DNA of 8,235 nt. Origin: Caldifarciminota bacterium (GTDB taxonomy: Bacteria > Hydrothermota > Hydrothermia > UBA1063 > CAJXJZ01). Below are positions 6,309 through 8,235 of this stretch, piece by piece. Every line of letters begins with the position of its first letter. Position 1 is the stretch's first letter. The notes under the pieces are model-generated. The model worked only from the letters and a program-made list of their open reading frames with translations. It had not been told where the DNA came from and did not search any database. The position numbers and the translations under genes are program-made. The stretch is from positions 1 to 8,235 of the forward strand of contig JALVLE010000330.1 of assembly GCA_027033555.1 (NCBI GenBank). Reading direction: 5' to 3'.

Positions 6309-7191
6309 AATTAAGGAGTACTTGAAGAAAAGAAAAGAAGAGGTTGACAGCTACATTGAAATTTACTTCCCGGAGAGGGGGGATGGTCCCCTCAGCCTTC
6401 GCAAAGCGATGCGATACAGTCTCCTGGCTGGTGGTAAAAGAATTCGTCCCATACTTGCAATAAGCACTTATGAGGCGGTTAAAAAAGAGATGAAAAAAAA
6501 TGAAGAAATTATGCCAATTGCAGTTTCGCTTGAGTTTATCCACACTTTCACACTCATTCATGATGATTTACCTGCACTTGACAACGACGATTTGAGAAGG
6601 GGAAAACCAACCAATCACAGGGTTTTCGGAGAAGCAATGGCTATCTTAGCAGGAGATGCTCTCTTTATTGAGGCTTTTAATCTTCTATTGAAGGCCTCAT
6701 TGCCCTCCCCGAGCCTGGTTAAAATTATGAAGATACTTGCCAGGGAAATCGGTATAAATGGGGTTATAGGAGGTCAGGTTGTTGACATAGAAGCGGAAAA
6801 AAAGAGGACATGTAATGAAAAGCAGGTACAGTACATTCACGAAAAGAAAACCGCCTCTTTCATACGTGCCTCCATAGAAATAGGTGCTATCGCGGGTGAC
6901 GCGGACGAAAAAACACTTAAAATCCTCAAAGATGCAGGGAGCAAAATAGGACTTGCCTTTCAGATTGTAGATGATATATTAGATGAAACCTCTACACCCC
7001 AGGAACTTGGTAAAACCCCTGGCAAAGACCGAATGAGCGGGAAATGTACCTGGGTAAAGGTTTACGGTATAGATAGGGCAAAAGAAGATGCAGAAAGGTT
7101 GAAAAATGAAGCAATAAAGCTACTTGACCTTATCCCCAACACAGACATATTAAAGGGTATAGCTGAATTCGTTGTAGAAAGGACCTATTAA
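6301..7191 (+). CDS. ispA: Polyprenyl synthetase, probably farnesyl diphosphate synthase (IspA-like)
   Basis: It condenses isopentenyl diphosphate with allylic diphosphates in the cytosol. The 296 residues match IspA-type enzymes. Motifs in order: LLAGGKRIRP (diphosphate binding), first aspartate-rich motif DDLPALDNDD (88-97, in the four-residue-insert form typical of bacterial enzymes) followed by LRRGKPTNH, GGQVVDIEAE, the KT segment near HEKKTASFIRA, and second aspartate-rich motif DDILD (224-228). Phe83, five residues before the first Asp, is aromatic, which in this type usually limits the product to C15; geranylgeranyl synthesis is less likely but possible. The ATG overlaps the PEP carboxykinase end by 8 nt without its own close Shine-Dalgarno, and the next gene overlaps by 1 nt (TAATG), both suggesting coupled translation. 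Confidence 0.92.
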   Translation: MNKIKEYLKKRKEEVDSYIEIYFPERGDGPLSLRKAMRYSLLAGGKRIRPILAISTYEAVKKEMKKNEEIMPIAVSLEFIHTFTLIHDDLPALDNDDLRRGKPTNHRVFGEAMAILAGDALFIEAFNLLLKASLPSPSLVKIMKILAREIGINGVIGGQVVDIEAEKKRTCNEKQVQYIHEKKTASFIRASIEIGAIAGDADEKTLKILKDAGSKIGLAFQIVDDILDETSTPQELGKTPGKDRMSGKCTWVKVYGIDRAKEDAERLKNEAIKLLDLIPNTDILKGIAEFVVERTY

Positions 7192-7628
7192 TGCTTGTCA
7201 AAATTCTTAAAAACGATGTATTCTGGGTAACGCTTTTTACCGGTTTTTTCGCACAAACTTTGAAGTTTATAATTTATTGGATAAAGGATAAAAGGCCAAA
7301 CTTTGAATGGTTATTTACCACAGGTGGGATGCCAAGTTCCCACTCTGCATCAGTTATGTGCCTTTCCACCATGGTGGGCATTAGAGCAGGCTTTGATTCC
7401 CTTCTATTCGGAGTTACCCTTTATTTCAGTCTTATAATCATGTATGATGCAGCAGGTCTGAGAAGAGCTGCAGGCGAACAGGCTAAAATTATAAATACTC
7501 TTATAAAAGAATTCGGAGAGGGCAAGGGAATAGCCAACACAAAACTAAAAGAATTGCTTGGACATACCCCAAAAGAGGTCATCACTGGAGCTTTTTTGGG
7601 CATTTTAATAGGAGTTTTGTTTGCATGA
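7191..7628 (+). CDS. Divergent PAP2-family membrane protein (DUF212, YuiD-like)
   Basis: This 145-residue membrane protein has the hallmarks of the divergent PAP2 family (COG1963, B. subtilis YuiD): a Lys/Arg-Pro segment KDKRP (32-36), GGMPSSHSA (45-53) corresponding to the PSGH phosphatase motif, DAAGLRRAAGEQA (86-98), and LLGHTPKEV (122-130) before a last membrane helix. Classical PAP2 enzymes carry a later SRx5H motif with a nucleophilic His. This family lacks that form, so lipid-phosphatase activity is plausible but not established. It starts on the last base of the prenyl synthase gene and overlaps the protease gene by 4 nt. A role on a prenyl or other lipid phosphate is inferred from this setting only. 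Confidence 0.88.
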   Translation: MLVKILKNDVFWVTLFTGFFAQTLKFIIYWIKDKRPNFEWLFTTGGMPSSHSASVMCLSTMVGIRAGFDSLLFGVTLYFSLIIMYDAAGLRRAAGEQAKIINTLIKEFGEGKGIANTKLKELLGHTPKEVITGAFLGILIGVLFA

Positions 7629-8235
7629 ATACACTTTTAAGTCTCATAATACTTTTTCCGGTCATCCTGCTTGCTCTGACTATTCATGAGTACTCTCACG
7701 GCTACGTTGCCTATAAATTAGGTGATCCAACACCCAAAATGGCGGGAAGACTCACACTTAATCCTCTTCCTCACATTGATCCGGTAGGCTTAATCCTCCT
7801 TTTGCTTGTTCATTTCGGATGGGCAAAACCTGTGCCGGTAAATCCATACAGGCTAAAGAATCCTGAAAGAGACATGGTATTTGTAGCCTTGGCTGGCCCC
7901 ATGTCAAATTTTTTAACAGGAGGAATTGCCGCTATTCTGGTAAAATACCTCTCTCCAATTTTTCCCTCAATTATAATCACCATGCTTCTATATTTTGCAT
8001 TTATCAGTTTTGTCCTCTGCTTTTTTAACCTTATACCCATTCCTCCACTTGATGGCTGGAGAATTGCTTCATACTTTATGAAAAATCGTGAACTAAAATA
8101 TCAGCTTGAGAGAAATGGCATGTGGATACTTCTTGCATTTCTTATAATTCCCTCTCTCGTGGGAATAGATATTGTTGGCATGATTCTAAGGCCACTGGTA
8201 AATATCTCTTTTGTAATTTTTCTGGGCAAAGTCCC
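7625..8235 (+). CDS. Minimal site-2-type intramembrane metalloprotease, M50 family (cut by window edge)
   Basis: The open frame of 203 codons continues past the right edge. Transmembrane helix 1 contains the zinc motif HEYSH (His21, Glu22, His25). Then come a GRLTLNPLPHIDPVG segment (41-55), LAGPMSN (89-95) and the third-ligand motif NLIPIPPLDG (135-144, zinc ligand Asp143). This is the pattern of the short S2P-like M50 proteases (COG1994, YwhC/YwmF type), about 200-220 residues with no PDZ or CBS domain, so only a few residues are likely missing. Such enzymes cut substrates inside the membrane; the substrate of this subgroup is generally unknown. The ATG overlaps the previous stop as ATGA, which puts it in the same operon. 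Confidence 0.92.
   Translation, partial: MNTLLSLIILFPVILLALTIHEYSHGYVAYKLGDPTPKMAGRLTLNPLPHIDPVGLILLLLVHFGWAKPVPVNPYRLKNPERDMVFVALAGPMSNFLTGGIAAILVKYLSPIFPSIIITMLLYFAFISFVLCFFNLIPIPPLDGWRIASYFMKNRELKYQLERNGMWILLAFLIIPSLVGIDIVGMILRPLVNISFVIFLGKV

Noticed and set aside
1..8235. CRISPR array, tRNA, insertion sequence or phage gene.
   Set aside because: No regularly spaced repeats, cloverleaf, transposase or integrase motifs, or terminal repeats were seen on reading; a dedicated search was not possible.

Overview
The window looks like chromosomal core DNA from an AT-rich, diderm (two-membrane) bacterium. The diderm call rests on a TolC-type outer-membrane protein and a signal-peptide-bearing, beta-rich probable envelope protein. 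Start sites often carry strong AGGAGG Shine-Dalgarno sequences, the genes are densely packed, and arginine is often AGA/AGG. That mix would fit a deep-branching anaerobic or thermophilic lineage (for example WOR-3-like candidate phyla), but this placement is a guess. No rRNA, tRNA, mobile element, CRISPR array or phage gene was seen.

Left block (1-938, minus strand): a TetR/AcrR repressor gene overlaps by 7 nt the start of a tolC-like efflux gene that runs off the left edge. A near-consensus sigma-70 promoter with a TGACTG-TT-CAGTCA palindrome over its predicted start site precedes the repressor. This reads as a self-repressed multidrug-efflux operon whose pump genes probably lie outside the window.

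Middle block (1015-2195, plus strand): a second well-formed promoter, back to back with the first, drives a 90-residue TM2-like membrane protein and a 267-residue secreted, probably beta-barrel protein. A perfect 10-bp hairpin follows.

Right block (2198-8235, plus strand): a very tight gene string with overlaps or gaps of no more than 13 nt. The order is ktrB and ktrA (potassium channel and its RCK regulator), a small TPR protein, a divergent ATP-type PEP carboxykinase, a farnesyl-diphosphate-synthase-type prenyltransferase, a divergent-PAP2 membrane protein and a minimal site-2-type M50 protease cut by the right edge. It is probably one operon joining ion homeostasis, the PEP/oxaloacetate node, isoprenoid precursor synthesis and membrane functions. 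No promoter is obvious before ktrB, whose start codon sits 9 nt after the hairpin and has no Shine-Dalgarno sequence.

No wholly new system is evident. The points most worth a second look are the hairpin-linked ktrB start, the divergent N-terminus of the PEP carboxykinase, the lysine in place of the conserved arginine in KtrB, and the unassigned TM2/envelope-protein pair.
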